Assembly: GCA_001305055.1 (NCBI GenBank) | Contig: BBZX01000001.1 | Location: forward strand, 248,001 to 312,000 | Length of the DNA: 64,000 nt | Origin: Clostridia bacterium UC5.1-1C12 | Lineage (GTDB): Bacteria; Bacillota_I; Bacilli_A; Erysipelotrichales; Erysipelotrichaceae | Direction of reading: 5' to 3' | Shown here: positions 9,746 through 19,761 of the stretch, piece by piece | How the letters are laid out: each line of letters starts with the position of its first letter | How positions within the stretch are numbered: the stretch's first letter is position 1 | Made by a program: the position numbers and the translations under genes | Notes under the pieces: generated by a model | What the model was told of the DNA's origin: nothing | What the model saw: the letters and a program-made list of their open reading frames with translations, nothing else | Database searches by the model: none

Positions 9746-10099
9746 CTATTCTTTTCTTAGAATCTTTGTCATTGATTTACCTTTTGCCAGTTCATCAATC
9801 AATTTATCCAAATAGCGTATTTTACGCAGAACACCATCTTCAATCTCCTCAACACGGCAACCGCATATACTTCCTTTGATTAAAACCGCATTTGGATTAA
9901 AATGCGGAGCTTGATTAAAGAAGGTCTCTAAATCAGCTTCAGAATCAATTTGCTGCTGAAGCGTATCTTCATTATAACCCGTCAGCCAGAAGATGATTTC
10001 ATTTACTTCGTCTTGCGTACGTCCTTTCTTTACCGCTTTATTGATGTACAACGGATATATTTTACTAAATAACATTGTGTATGCTTTAGGCTTTTCCAT
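9746..10099 (-). CDS. DUF2200 family protein
   Basis: Small cytosolic protein of unknown function. The family signature is clear: [18 protein letters not shown], then [19 protein letters not shown] and [14 protein letters not shown] choose the ATG at 10099 ([10 protein letters not shown]) behind GTGAGGA rather than one 21 bases upstream. 117 aa, intact. Confidence 0.85.
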   Translation of the reverse strand: MEKPKAYTMLFSKIYPLYINKAVKKGRTQDEVNEIIFWLTGYNEDTLQQQIDSEADLETFFNQAPHFNPNAVLIKGSICGCRVEEIEDGVLRKIRYLDKLIDELAKGKSMTKILRKE

Positions 10100-10436
10100 T
10101 TTTATTTTCCTCACTTTCAAAAGAATTTAGTAATTTGCATGAAAACTTTGTATGCATTCTTTTAAAGCCTGCCTACTCAACAGTCTGTATTGTATTATTA
10201 TACTCAATGTTGAAGCAAATAAAAAGCTTTCGGTATTTATCTCAATCAAATAAAATTTTAAAAAATAAAAAAGTAAAAAAGTGCCAACTAATCAGCACTT
10301 TCTTGATGTCATTTTCTATTCCCACTCGACTTTTATTTTCTCGTGTTTTTCCGTACTATTAATGCGTATTCCGTCTATAAAATCCTCATATTTTAACCAT
10401 TACAGTACGTCTTTAAACTTTTTGTAGCCATTTTGT

Positions 10437-10468
10437 AGCCACTGGCTACACAGCAACCACCAGTGGCT
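10437..10468. repeat. Nested inverted repeats in the 10.1-10.6 kb gap: possible attachment or island-end site
   Basis: AGCCACTGG (10437-10445) and CCAGTGGCT (10460-10468) form a perfect 9-bp inverted repeat with a 14-base loop. It overlaps GTAGCC-act-GGCTAC, and TTTGTAGCCA occurs twice beside it. No T run follows on the minus strand, so it is not an obvious terminator for the NACHT gene. The 455-base gap (10100-10575) otherwise holds only a 27-codon open stretch ending IKVEWE at about 10330 (minus), which could be the tail of a decayed recombinase gene or chance. The gap divides GC-richer host genes from the AT-rich defence region. Confidence 0.4.
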
Positions 10469-10575
10469 CATTCACCTCAAAACCACTCGGCATTACTCAA
10501 AATAAAACGGAAAAAGAGGTCATACCTACTAGATAATGTTAAATGTATATGCTATTACTGCATTTCGTTTACTCA

Positions 10576-13506
10576 TTATCGCATGGAACCAAACACATCC
10601 TCCAAACTCTCTTTTATTGACTTATATACATAGTCGGACAACGGATCATCTCCTCCTGTGCATCTTGAGGTAGTAGTAAATGTAAAACCAGTCCGTGTAG
10701 TCGTTAAGCTATTTGCTGTTCGACCTTGTTTTGAGTAGCTTTCTTGAATAGTCTGCATAATTTGCTCATAATTAGAAAAATCCTTTTCTTTTGTTTGGAA
10801 AATTATTGGCATGGGAATGTCTTCTGTAGGAGATGCGATATAATAGTACTGAATCGATGGCTGCGATGTAAAATCATGTGGATTCGCATCTTCATTATAA
10901 TCTACTTCAACCACTACTTGATATGGGGTATCGTTATATCTTCGAAAGTATTTCTTTAAGCTCGGAAAATTATATTCCACCATACTTAAATAGCTGATTT
11001 CGTGATAATAAAAGAATTTAGCAATGCGACATTCTTTTTGCTCTTTCGAATACCTATCCCATGTAAAACAGGATCTGCTTGTTGGTATTGGTATATCTGG
11101 ACCGGGGAGGATATGGTTTGACAAAACTGTGTTATCACGATTTAAATAGTGTAATAAATCGCGCAAAGGAAATAGTTCCACGCCATTAAATGTATACCCT
11201 ACCAAACGAGGATTCTTTTCTTGTTCATCATTAATCATTTTGTCAATGATTACTTCCATTTCGGTCAAATTATCAGTTTCTCTAATTGCTTTCACCTTTC
11301 GATGATAGGAAGTAATTCGCTCACACAACAAATATTTGCTCTCGATTAATTTTTTCTTCTCAATTAGCTCCTCAAGTCGATTTTTAACCAAATTGATAGC
11401 AATTTTACGACCACTATCTTCACCCAATCCTGATAACCTCAAATTTACACCATAACTAACAAAATTAAACCTAGTGGAAAGCGCTTTTTCTCGAATGTTG
11501 CATGATACTCTTGGCGCTGCTGCTCATTAATACATTGAACATCATTTTCATCAGTGGATACAAAATCAAACCAATAGTTCAAATAACTCTTGTCTTTTGA
11601 TAAACATCCAAAAATAGCAACCTTTTGTCCTGGTTTCACCGTGTAACGATTAGGTGTATGGAGTGGGTCGAATAGTGCCTCTATGGAACCAAAGTATTTA
11701 TTTAAGATAAATCTATATGTTCTATGTATCTGCGTTAACAAGCGCTTAGCACTATCAGTAAAATCCAATTCGCTCACATCACTTTTTGCATTAACGCATT
11801 CAATATACAAAGGTAGATTATGCTCCATCACAAAATCCAAAAATTCGTCTTGTGCTTGAGGCTCTTTGAATATTCCTCCAGCAAAGATGAAAACCTCTTT
11901 CCACTCGTCCTTTTTAACTAAATCCGCATACAATTCAACATTGTGGGACAACGGAAAATTATAAACCAAATAGTAAGCAACACAATATTCTTTGAGTAAT
12001 TTGTGCGCGAAGACTACCTTGTCCTCAATCCTAAATAGACCGGAACCAACAAAAGAACCAATAATATGTATTTTGTTTTCTTGCACAATTTTAGAAAGGT
12101 GTTGATCAAATTCGGTATAGCTATAGGAAGGCTGAGAAAATGTATGATATGCAAAATTACCCAAAATAGTTTGTGCATCATGATAGGTTAAAGGAGCGTG
12201 CCCTGCAAAATGACCATGCTGAGAAATACCTCCGTATAATTTTTGGAACAACTCTTCAAACAATCTACTCCTGTTAAATATATCTCGATTGGTACTTTGT
12301 TTTAATACTGACTTTCCAACAGACAAAAAGAATGGATTAGAAAAAAGCATATAATAGTGTTGGGGGATATCAACAACTATTCCATCTTTTCGCAACTCTT
12401 CACGAATGGTTTGCTCACTTAACGTTGTTAGAAAATATTGCTTTTTCTCACCCAACTCTCCATGATAGCGATTGAAACGAGATGTAATAAAGAAAAAATT
12501 CTTGCTATACTGGGCAGCGAAATTATTAAATTCAGCATAGAACTTTGTACGGTAATTATCCTGAGTAATATCGTCTATACCATCCATAATAAGAAGGTAA
12601 CGCCCTTCTTTCAGTTGTTGCTCAATTAACTTATCCACTTCTCCGTCACAAAATGGACTAATTTTATATTTGATACCACTAATAATATCAGTGTAAAGTA
12701 ACCCATATTCCTGCAAAGAAATAAACACTGGGATTAATGTACCTGTATTCTCGTTTGTACACGCTTTTTGGAGCAATATAATGGACTCATAAGTTTTCCC
12801 ATAGCCTGCCTCTCCTAAAACGAGAACATGTTTCTCTTTGAGTAATACATCCAGAGAGTTTAATTGAATATCGCTTCATTTTTGGAATAAATTTTACGTT
12901 CCAGATATTCACAAACGGAATATCGAGGATATAAACACAATAAATGCTTGCGATACTCATCGAACAAAAACTTTGTGGGCTTGCATTCTGACTCATTAAC
13001 CAATACATTCATTTTTTCATCAAGTTGTTCAACAGCGCCCTTGATATCCTGTAATTCATCTAATAATCCGTGTGCAAGTTCTTTTGTCACATTACAAATG
13101 ACTCTTGTTTCGTTGTTGTTTGATTTATTTAAGGCAAGATAAATAACTTCATAATATTTTTGCAGAAGAGTTCGAATCTCGTAATGATATCGACGGTACC
13201 TCGAATGCTGTTCAACAAACAGCTGTACATAGTAATCTATCATTTGAGATTTGGATTTATAATGAAATACGGATAAATCACAGCAATTTCGAATAACACT
13301 ACAAATCACATCATTATCTGTGAGAAAACGATCTAAATCATTGTAAAAACTCTCTTTCCATATTTTGAGAGTATTTCATAATAAATTTGTTTTTTCAATC
13401 TTCTCTTAATTTTGAAAAGTTGAATTTTTCCTTTTAATCCAGAAAAAGTGTCATTACAAAAATCTATTAACAAATCTATAATTCTTGATATGATAATGTC
13501 TTCCAT
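10576..13506 (-). CDS. NACHT-type STAND NTPase, probable defence protein (three frameshifts)
   Basis: Three reading-frame pieces rejoin into about 977 aa. Residues 1-210 are helical and charged, resembling the N-terminal helical regions of NACHT proteins. The P-loop VLVLGEAGYGKTYES sits at about 210-225, Walker B as RYLLIMDGIDDIT, and a sensor-like FFFITSRFNRYHG. After the helical NACHT-associated part, the last ~290 aa (from LRLSGLGEDSGRKIA) form an unrecognised C-terminal domain with no clear LRR or TPR repeats. Breaks near 13357, 12886 and 11460 each need one base. The ATG at 13506 follows AGGAGGCG, 25 bases after rhuM. Bacterial NACHT proteins protect against phages; that role is inference here. 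Confidence 0.75.
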
Positions 13507-13531
13507 ATTTTGCGCCTCCTTGAATTATTAA

Positions 13532-14518
13532 TTATTTTAAATTTTCTAATTCTTTAATCGCGCTTAAATAATCTCTTTCAACATCACTTAATGTTTTTGC
13601 TTTATACTTTTTGTATTCTGTTTCAGCCTTTTTCATTGCTTGTATATGAGAAATTGAGCCATTACCAACTAATAGTTGTTCTCCAGTAACTGTTAAAATG
13701 TTATCTAGGTGTTTTACCCAATCTTCCATTGTCATTACTTGTTCTCGTTCTGCTTGTCTTTCCGCAAAATCAAGATATCCTGATACAAGTTGCCCCATTG
13801 CTTTTAACTCTTTTTCATTTAAGTAATTCTTTGCAATCTTTGCTTCTTTTAATGTTGGTTGATTCCCAGAAAAGATTGTTAATCCCATGAATTCTTTTTC
13901 AGCGTCTGCTCTATGATAAATGACTTCGGCTGCCGTTTCGCCATGAATTGCATAATGAATTTTATTTTGTACTTTTTTAAAGAATTGAATAGATACGTCA
14001 GCGGTTGGATCATAATCAATACTTGTAGCATATATTTCAAGAATTTGTCTATAGAACACTTTTTCAGATGCACGGATATCACGAATTCTTTCAAGTAATT
14101 CCTTAAAGTATCCGCCACCACCTAATTCTTTTAAGCGTTCATCATCAAGCACAAATCCTTTTTTCATATATTCCTTTATGAGATTTGTTGCCCATATTCT
14201 AAATTGAACTCCTCGTTTTGATTTCACACGGTAACCAACAGAAATAATGACATCAAGATTATAGTATTCAATATTTCTTTCTACTCGTCTATCTCCTTCG
14301 GTTTGAACTGTTGCAAAATTTGCAACAGTTGCCTCACGAATCAGTTCTCCTTCATCAAAAATATTTTTGATATGTCTTGATATAGTAGATTTATCTCTTT
14401 GAAATAAGGATGACATTTGATCTAACGATAACCACACTGTTTCAGAATTAAAAGTTGTTTCAATTTTCACTAATCCATCTTCAGTTGTATAAATAATCAT
14501 TTTTGAGTTATTATCCAT
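13532..14518 (-). CDS. rhuM: RhuM family protein
   Basis: 328 aa. N-terminal winged-helix-like part: VWLSLDQMSSLFQRDKSTIS, then HIKNIFDEGEL and the family-typical EGDRRVERNIEYYNLDVIIS. VKSKRGVQFRIWATNLIKEY and a C-terminal KELKAMGQLVSGYLDFAERQ complete the pattern. RhuM proteins are of uncertain function; they occur frequently inside type I restriction-modification loci, as here beside hsdR. The name comes from a Salmonella island gene, and no virulence role is implied. Intact; probably cotranscribed with the NACHT gene 25 bases downstream. Confidence 0.9.
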   Translation of the reverse strand: MDNNSKMIIYTTEDGLVKIETTFNSETVWLSLDQMSSLFQRDKSTISRHIKNIFDEGELIREATVANFATVQTEGDRRVERNIEYYNLDVIISVGYRVKSKRGVQFRIWATNLIKEYMKKGFVLDDERLKELGGGGYFKELLERIRDIRASEKVFYRQILEIYATSIDYDPTADVSIQFFKKVQNKIHYAIHGETAAEVIYHRADAEKEFMGLTIFSGNQPTLKEAKIAKNYLNEKELKAMGQLVSGYLDFAERQAEREQVMTMEDWVKHLDNILTVTGEQLLVGNGSISHIQAMKKAETEYKKYKAKTLSDVERDYLSAIKELENLK

Positions 14519-14706
14519 ATTAATAAGCCTCCTTGATTAAAGAATAATATAATCACTAATTCTAACATTTTAAACTCTAATTATCATTCAATCACATAAT
14601 TTTCTAATAATTTTTATTTATAATGTTCATAAACTATAGCCTTTTTATAACTACTTTTTATATTTGTCAATACCCATATAATAATATAGCAAAATCATTC
14701 TTGTTT

Positions 14707-17700
14707 CTATATTTCCATAACATTATCAGTCCACAGTTCACACTGCATCATTACTGTTTGCACAGCATCTTCCATTCCTTCAGGTGGATATTTATGCTTT
14801 TTAAGTAATTTCTTGATTAACATACGCATTTTCGCACGTGCAGATTCTTTTTTCTGCCAATCGACAGTTTTATTACTTCTTAATGCCTTAGTTAATTCTC
14901 TAGTAATAGCGATTAATTCGTCATTTTCATAGAAATCTTTAATTGCTTGTGGTTTTGTTAAAGCGTCGTAAAAAGCTAATTCATCTGGTGTTAAACCTAG
15001 TGCATTTCCTTCTTCGTGAGCACCTTTAATTTGTTTAGCTAAGTCTAATAATTCTTTAATAACTTCTTCATTACTTAACATTCCGTTTAAATAAGAGTTA
15101 ATTGTTGTTTGAATAATTTCTGAGAACTTTTCTGATTTAACTACATTGGTTCTTCTATATACCTTAATTTGATCTGCAATTAACTTTTTAAGAACCTCTA
15201 CGGCTAAATTTTTCTCTTTCATTTTTCCAATTTCTTTTAAAAAGTCAGTATCAAACAAAGAGAATTCTTGTTTTACATCACTAAATAAGTTAATTACACC
15301 ATCACTTTTGATTGATTGCTTTAACAACTCATTAATCCGTTCATTCATTTCTGGAAGGGAGATTTTACCTTTTCCTCCTTTATTCATTAAACGATTTAGC
15401 ATAACACGTATCGCTTCAAAGAATGCTGCTTCAACACGAAATTCTTCTTCAACTATAGATGAGCATAATTGAACTGCTTGATGTAATGCCGTACTTTCTC
15501 TAATAAAATGATCCTTATCTTCTTGTCGTTTTGGGTCTAATATAAAGTTTACTGCACCACTGATTGTTTTTGCTTTTTCTAGATTTGTTCCAACCTTAAA
15601 TTTATACCAGTCATAACCATGCAATAAATCTTTACATATTTGAAGTTTCTCTTCAAATTTAGTGTAAGCAGCTTTAGATATGTCCATATCTCCATAGTTT
15701 TTCTTATCTCTGACAGTGTAATCATTCATAGCCTCTTTTAAAGCTTGAGCAATACCAATATAATCAACAACAAGCCCACCTTCTTTATTCTTGTAAACAC
15801 GATTTACACGAGCAATCGCTTGCATTAAATTGTGTCCATTCATAGGCTTATACACATACATAGTTGCTAATGAAGGTACATCAAATCCTGTTAGCCACAT
15901 ATCAACAACAATCGCAATCTTCAATGGATCATCGTTATTTTTAAACTTAACAGCCAACTCTTCTTTATGTGCTTTATTTCCAATGATATCATGCCATTCT
16001 TCTGGATCTTTATTGCTAGAAGTCATAACACATGCTACTCTTTCCGTCCAATCAGGGCGTTTTTCTAATATCTTCTTATAGATTTTTATTGCTATAGGTC
16101 TAGAGTAAGCAACAATCAATGCTTTTCCAGTTAATAAATTTGCACGATTATCTTCATAATGTAACAAAATATCATTAACTAAAGATTCAATTGTTTGATC
16201 AGCTCCAAGAACTGCTTCCATTTTTCCTAGTTCTTTCTTACTCTTTTGAATAACTTCCTCATCAGCAGAGTTAGCCATTAAATCATATTCAGCATCAATC
16301 AATCTGATTATATTTTCATCTAAATGAAGTTTAATAACTCTACTTTCATAATAAACAGGGCGAGTTGCTCCATCTTCAACGGCTTGAGTCATATCATAAA
16401 CATCAATATAATTTCCAAATACTTCTATAGTACTTTTATCTTTAGTAGAAATTGGTGTACCAGTAAAACCAATAAAAGTAGCATTAGGTAGACTGTTACG
16501 AATGATACGTGCTGTTCCTTTCACGACCTTTGCTTCATCTTCACCTTTTTTCATTTTTTATAATCTTTACTTTTTCTTCCAATCCGTATTGACCACGATG
16601 AGCCTCATCAGCCATAACTATAATATTTCTTCTATCTGACAATACATCAAATGAATCTTCAAATTTCTGCATAGTAGTAAAGATAATTCCATTTACCTTG
16701 ATATTATCTAACAGATTTCTTAAATGCTCTCTACTTGTAGCTTGAACTGGTGTTTGTCTTAAAAATTCTTTACACTTAGAAAACTGTGAAAATAATTGAT
16801 CATCTAAATCATTTCTATCTGTTAAAACAACAATAGTTGGTGATTCTAATGCTTTTTGTAATAAGTGTGCATAGAATACCATCGATAATGATTTTCCACT
16901 GCCTTGCGTATGCCAGAAAACACCACCTTTTCCATCGGTTACAGTAGCTTTTTTTGTAGATGTAATAGCTTTTCTAACAGCGAAATACTGATGATATGCT
17001 GCTAATATCTTTATAATATTTTCTCCATCATTTGAAAAACAAATAAAGTTTTTTATAATGTCTAATAATCGTTCTTTCTCAAACATTCCTTCAAAGAAAG
17101 TATCAAATTGAGCAAATTGAGTATTTTCATAACTACCATCTTTTGTTTTCCATTCCATATACCGATCTTCACCAGAAGTTATCGTTCCAGCTTTAGAAGT
17201 TAATTGATCACTCATAACACAAATTTGGTTATAAATAAACATAGATGGTATTTCTAACATATAATTTCTTAATTGAGTATAAGCTTCAGATACATCAGTT
17301 TCTTCACGTGATGGCGATTTCAATTCAACCAATACCAATGGCATTCCATTGATAAATAGAATAACATCAGGTCTTTTATTACTATGTTCAATAAAAGTCC
17401 ATTGATTTGCAACTACAAAAGAGTTATTCGATACATTTTCATAATCAATTAAATAAACAATGTCCGACTTTTCTTTTCCGTCCTTGAAATATGAAACATC
17501 AACTCCATTTTGTAAGTAGTTAGTAAAAACTTGGTTTTTCTTTTCTAACGATCCATTTTCAATATGGGTTATCCGATAAATGGCATCCATAATGGCTTCT
17601 CTATCTTTTCCCTTGTTGATTCTATAGATTGAATCTTCAAAATCATCTACATATAAAGGATTCATATAATCTCGCTCAAGATCTGGACCATAGACATATC

Positions 17701-17770
17701 TATATTCCATTCCATCAAACAATTCTATAATTGATTCTTCATAACTTGATTCTGTAAAATGTGCTGGCAT
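14707..17770 (-). CDS. hsdR: Type I restriction enzyme R subunit (one frameshift)
   Basis: HsdR translocates and cleaves unmodified DNA as part of the R2M2S complex. The N-terminal nuclease domain shows [20 protein letters not shown] (the PD...ExK-like D/LVELK site). The helicase shows Walker [15 protein letters not shown] and Walker [13 protein letters not shown]. Motif [11 protein letters not shown], and late helicase motifs as [20 protein letters not shown] and [13 protein letters not shown]. The frame breaks at about 16550 in an A run; one base restores about 1,021 aa, normal for the family. Stop at 14707; the 190 bases before rhuM are AT-rich and empty. Its partner HsdM is truncated by the ICE, so the system is probably inactive. 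Confidence 0.93.
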
Positions 17771-17851
17771 ACTTTCACCTCATTTCTAATATTTTGTATA
17801 CGCTATTAACTTTTTAATCTACATGTCATTTTTATAACTATCATTAAGCAC

Positions 17852-17866
17852 TAAACAATAATTTAG
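17852..17866 (+). repeat. hsdS inversion repeat, left copy
   Basis: TAAACAATAATTTAG, identical to the reverse complement of 18514-18528. It encodes the NNNL junction of HsdS in both frames, as expected for a recombination site inside hsdS. Confidence 0.85.
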
Positions 17867-18509
17867 AGCACCAAGCAAGGACTATCTTTGAAAATGAGTT
17901 CCTATCTCTTGAAACGCTACCGGATGGTTGGAAACATGGTAGTTTAGTAGATATTGCAAGCTATCTAAATGGTCTAGCCATGCAAAAATATCGTCCAAAC
18001 GCCGATGAAATTGGAATTCCAATTCTTAAAATTAAGGAACTTCGTCAAAGATGTTGCGATAGCAATACTGAACAGTGTTCTCCAAATATTAAAAGTGAAT
18101 ATATCGTTCATGATGGAGATGTTATCTTTTCTTGGTCAGGTAGTTTGTTAGTTTGATTTTTGGTGCGGCGGTGTTTGTGGTTTAAATCAACATCTCTTTA
18201 AGGTCACATCAACAGATTATGATAAATGGTTTTTACTATTCTTGGACTAAGTACCATCTTGATAGATTTATAGCCATTGCTGCCGACAAAGCAACTACGA
18301 TGGGACACATCAAACGTGATGATCTTGCAAAAGCAAAGGTTCTTATACCTGATGATGCCGATTACAACCGAATTGGATCTTTACTTCAGCCAATATATGA
18401 TTTGATTATTGCCAATCGAATTGAGAGCAAAAAACTTGCTGATACAAAAGATACACTCCTACCTAAACTTATGTCTGGTGAATTAGATGTTTCCAACATC
18501 GACCTTTAA
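17852..18509 (+). CDS. hsdS: Inverted second half of hsdS (target recognition domain 2; two frameshifts)
   Basis: Reads on the plus strand, opposite to the rest of the hsd operon. Translation begins inside the repeat as NNNLEHQARTIFENEF, the central spacer helix of HsdS. A target recognition domain follows (LPDGWKHGSLVDIASYLNGL, IPILKIKELRQ, YIVHDGDVIFSWSGSLLV). The end is the C-terminal conserved helix (NRIGSLLQPIYDLIIANRIE) and LLPKLMSGELDVSN. Two extra T (about 18157 and 18226) break the frame. There is no ATG or ribosome site, so this segment is silent as it stands; it becomes codable only when inverted and joined to the minus-strand half. Confidence 0.85.
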
Positions 18510-18975
18510 GCCACTAAATTATTGTTTATTCTAGTATTTAACTGAATTTTATCCTCTATCGGATTTATATACGACAATATTTTTTCTTGTTCTTCCAATG
18601 AAGGAATATCGAATTCAAGTCGATTAAGGGTTTCAGTTCTTAAACTTGGAATTGTTGTTCCTTCATTGTAGTTATTTAAATCAATAAGTGACATAACATA
18701 ATAAAGATATTTAGGAAGAACGATATCCGTGTTTACAATTGTATAGAAAAGAGTATCAACTGTCCAAAATGGTTGTTCAACATATTTTACTTTTGCAATT
18801 GTTCCTTTTCTACCAATTAGAACAGAAGGCTTATCATAAAGATAATCAGTAGCAAATCCCATTAATCCCCCTGTGCCATAAATAGGAATATTTCCGCTAT
18901 CTGAAAGTACTTTTTTTGATTCTTACCATACTTAATCGTTGCTAGTTCTGAAAGAGTATATCTATTAAATTTCAT
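18506..18975 (-). CDS. hsdS: First half of type I specificity subunit HsdS (TRD1; one frameshift)
   Basis: Covers the N-terminal target recognition domain: start MKFNRYTLSELATIKYGK, then IPIYGTGGLMGFATDYLYD, KPSVLIGRKGTIAKVKYVEQ and LRTETLNRLEFDIPSLEEQE. It continues into the central helix KILSYINPIEDKIQLNTRI. The protein stops two codons after the 15-bp repeat (NNNLVA), so it lacks the second domain. One A is missing near 18908. The start overlaps the hsdM stop by 11 bases. Half-size S subunits can dimerise in some systems, but here the missing half lies inverted immediately downstream. Confidence 0.88.
18514..18528 (-). repeat. hsdS inversion repeat, right copy
   Basis: Plus strand CTAAATTATTGTTTA; the reverse complement equals the copy at 17852-17866. 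The flanking bases differ on both sides, so the exact repeat is 15 bp and the enclosed segment is about 650 bp. Confidence 0.85.
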
Positions 18976-19665
18976 ACCCAATCGCCCCTAATTTCTTACG
19001 AATTTCCTCTTCAAGTTCATGGGATTTAGCAAACATATCAGATAATTCAGATGTTAATCTAGCCATCTTTTCTTCAAATGGTTCGCCATCATCTTCTTGC
19101 TCTTCAATACCAACATATCTTCCTGGAGTTAAAATATAATCTTGATTTTTAATATCTTCTATAGAACATACAGCACAATAACCTTTTTCATCGACATCAA
19201 TTCCATTTTGGAAATCATCAAATGTTTTTGCTATTTTATTGATATCTTCTTCTGTGAAATCACGATGTGTTCTATCTACCATATGCCCCATTTTGCGAGC
19301 GTCAATGAATATTGTTTTTCCTTTTTGTTTTTTATCTTTAGAAATGAACCATAATGTTACTGGAATCGTAACACTGTAAAACAATTGTGTTGGTAAAGCA
19401 ACAATGCCTTCGATTAAATCAGCTTCTATAATATTCTTTCTAATTTCGCCTTCACCACTTGTTTGTGAGGATAAAGCACCATTAGCTAGCACTAAACCAA
19501 TTTTCCCTTTTGGTGCTAAATGATAAATCATATGTTGAATCCATGCAAAGTTTGCGTTTCCACCTGGAGGAGTACCATATTTCCATCTTACATCATCTTT
19601 TAGTTGATCAATTTTTAATCCTTTCCAGTTAAATGGTGGATTTGCTCGTGTTAGCTTAGGACTAA
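18965..19665 (-). CDS. hsdM: Type I methyltransferase HsdM, C-terminal part, cut by the ICE
   Basis: HsdM makes N6-methyladenine in the type I complex. What remains begins at the catalytic motif ANPPFNWKGLKIDQ (NPPF) and runs through GKIGLVLANGALSSQTSGEG, IVALPTQLFYSVTIPVTLWF and the C-terminal DILTPGRYVG-like segment. The roughly 200-250 N-terminal residues (helical domain and the SAM-binding FGG loop) are missing. Immediately upstream of the NPPF codons the sequence stops resembling HsdM and becomes the spacer before a serine recombinase gene. This is a clean junction, not a frameshift. The 5' part should lie at the other end of the element, outside this window. Confidence 0.9.
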
Positions 19666-19680
19666 AAAATATGCCCTTGC
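19650..19680. other. ICE-host junction (one attachment end) within hsdM
   Basis: HsdM coding similarity ends at about 19660, just upstream of the ANPPFN codons. The recombinase gene that follows on the element side ends at 19762. The core dinucleotide cannot be defined because the other end of the element is not in the window. Confidence 0.65.
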
Positions 19681-19761
19681 TGAGCTAATTTTATGATTGC
19701 CTTAATTGTTTCTTTACAAAACATTTTAACAGACAATCTTAGCTCCAACAAGGACACATTT

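Noticed and set aside
10330..10345. GAGTGGGAATAG at the left junction as a guaA 3' attachment site
   Set aside because: The short end matches the guaA C-terminal codons that several islands target, but the upstream residues (GIRINSTEKHEKIK) do not match GuaA, so it was not called.
10135..10362. Plus-strand 75-codon frame next to the DUF2200 gene
   Set aside because: AT-driven, no similarity pattern, no ribosome site, lies in a repeat-rich junction.
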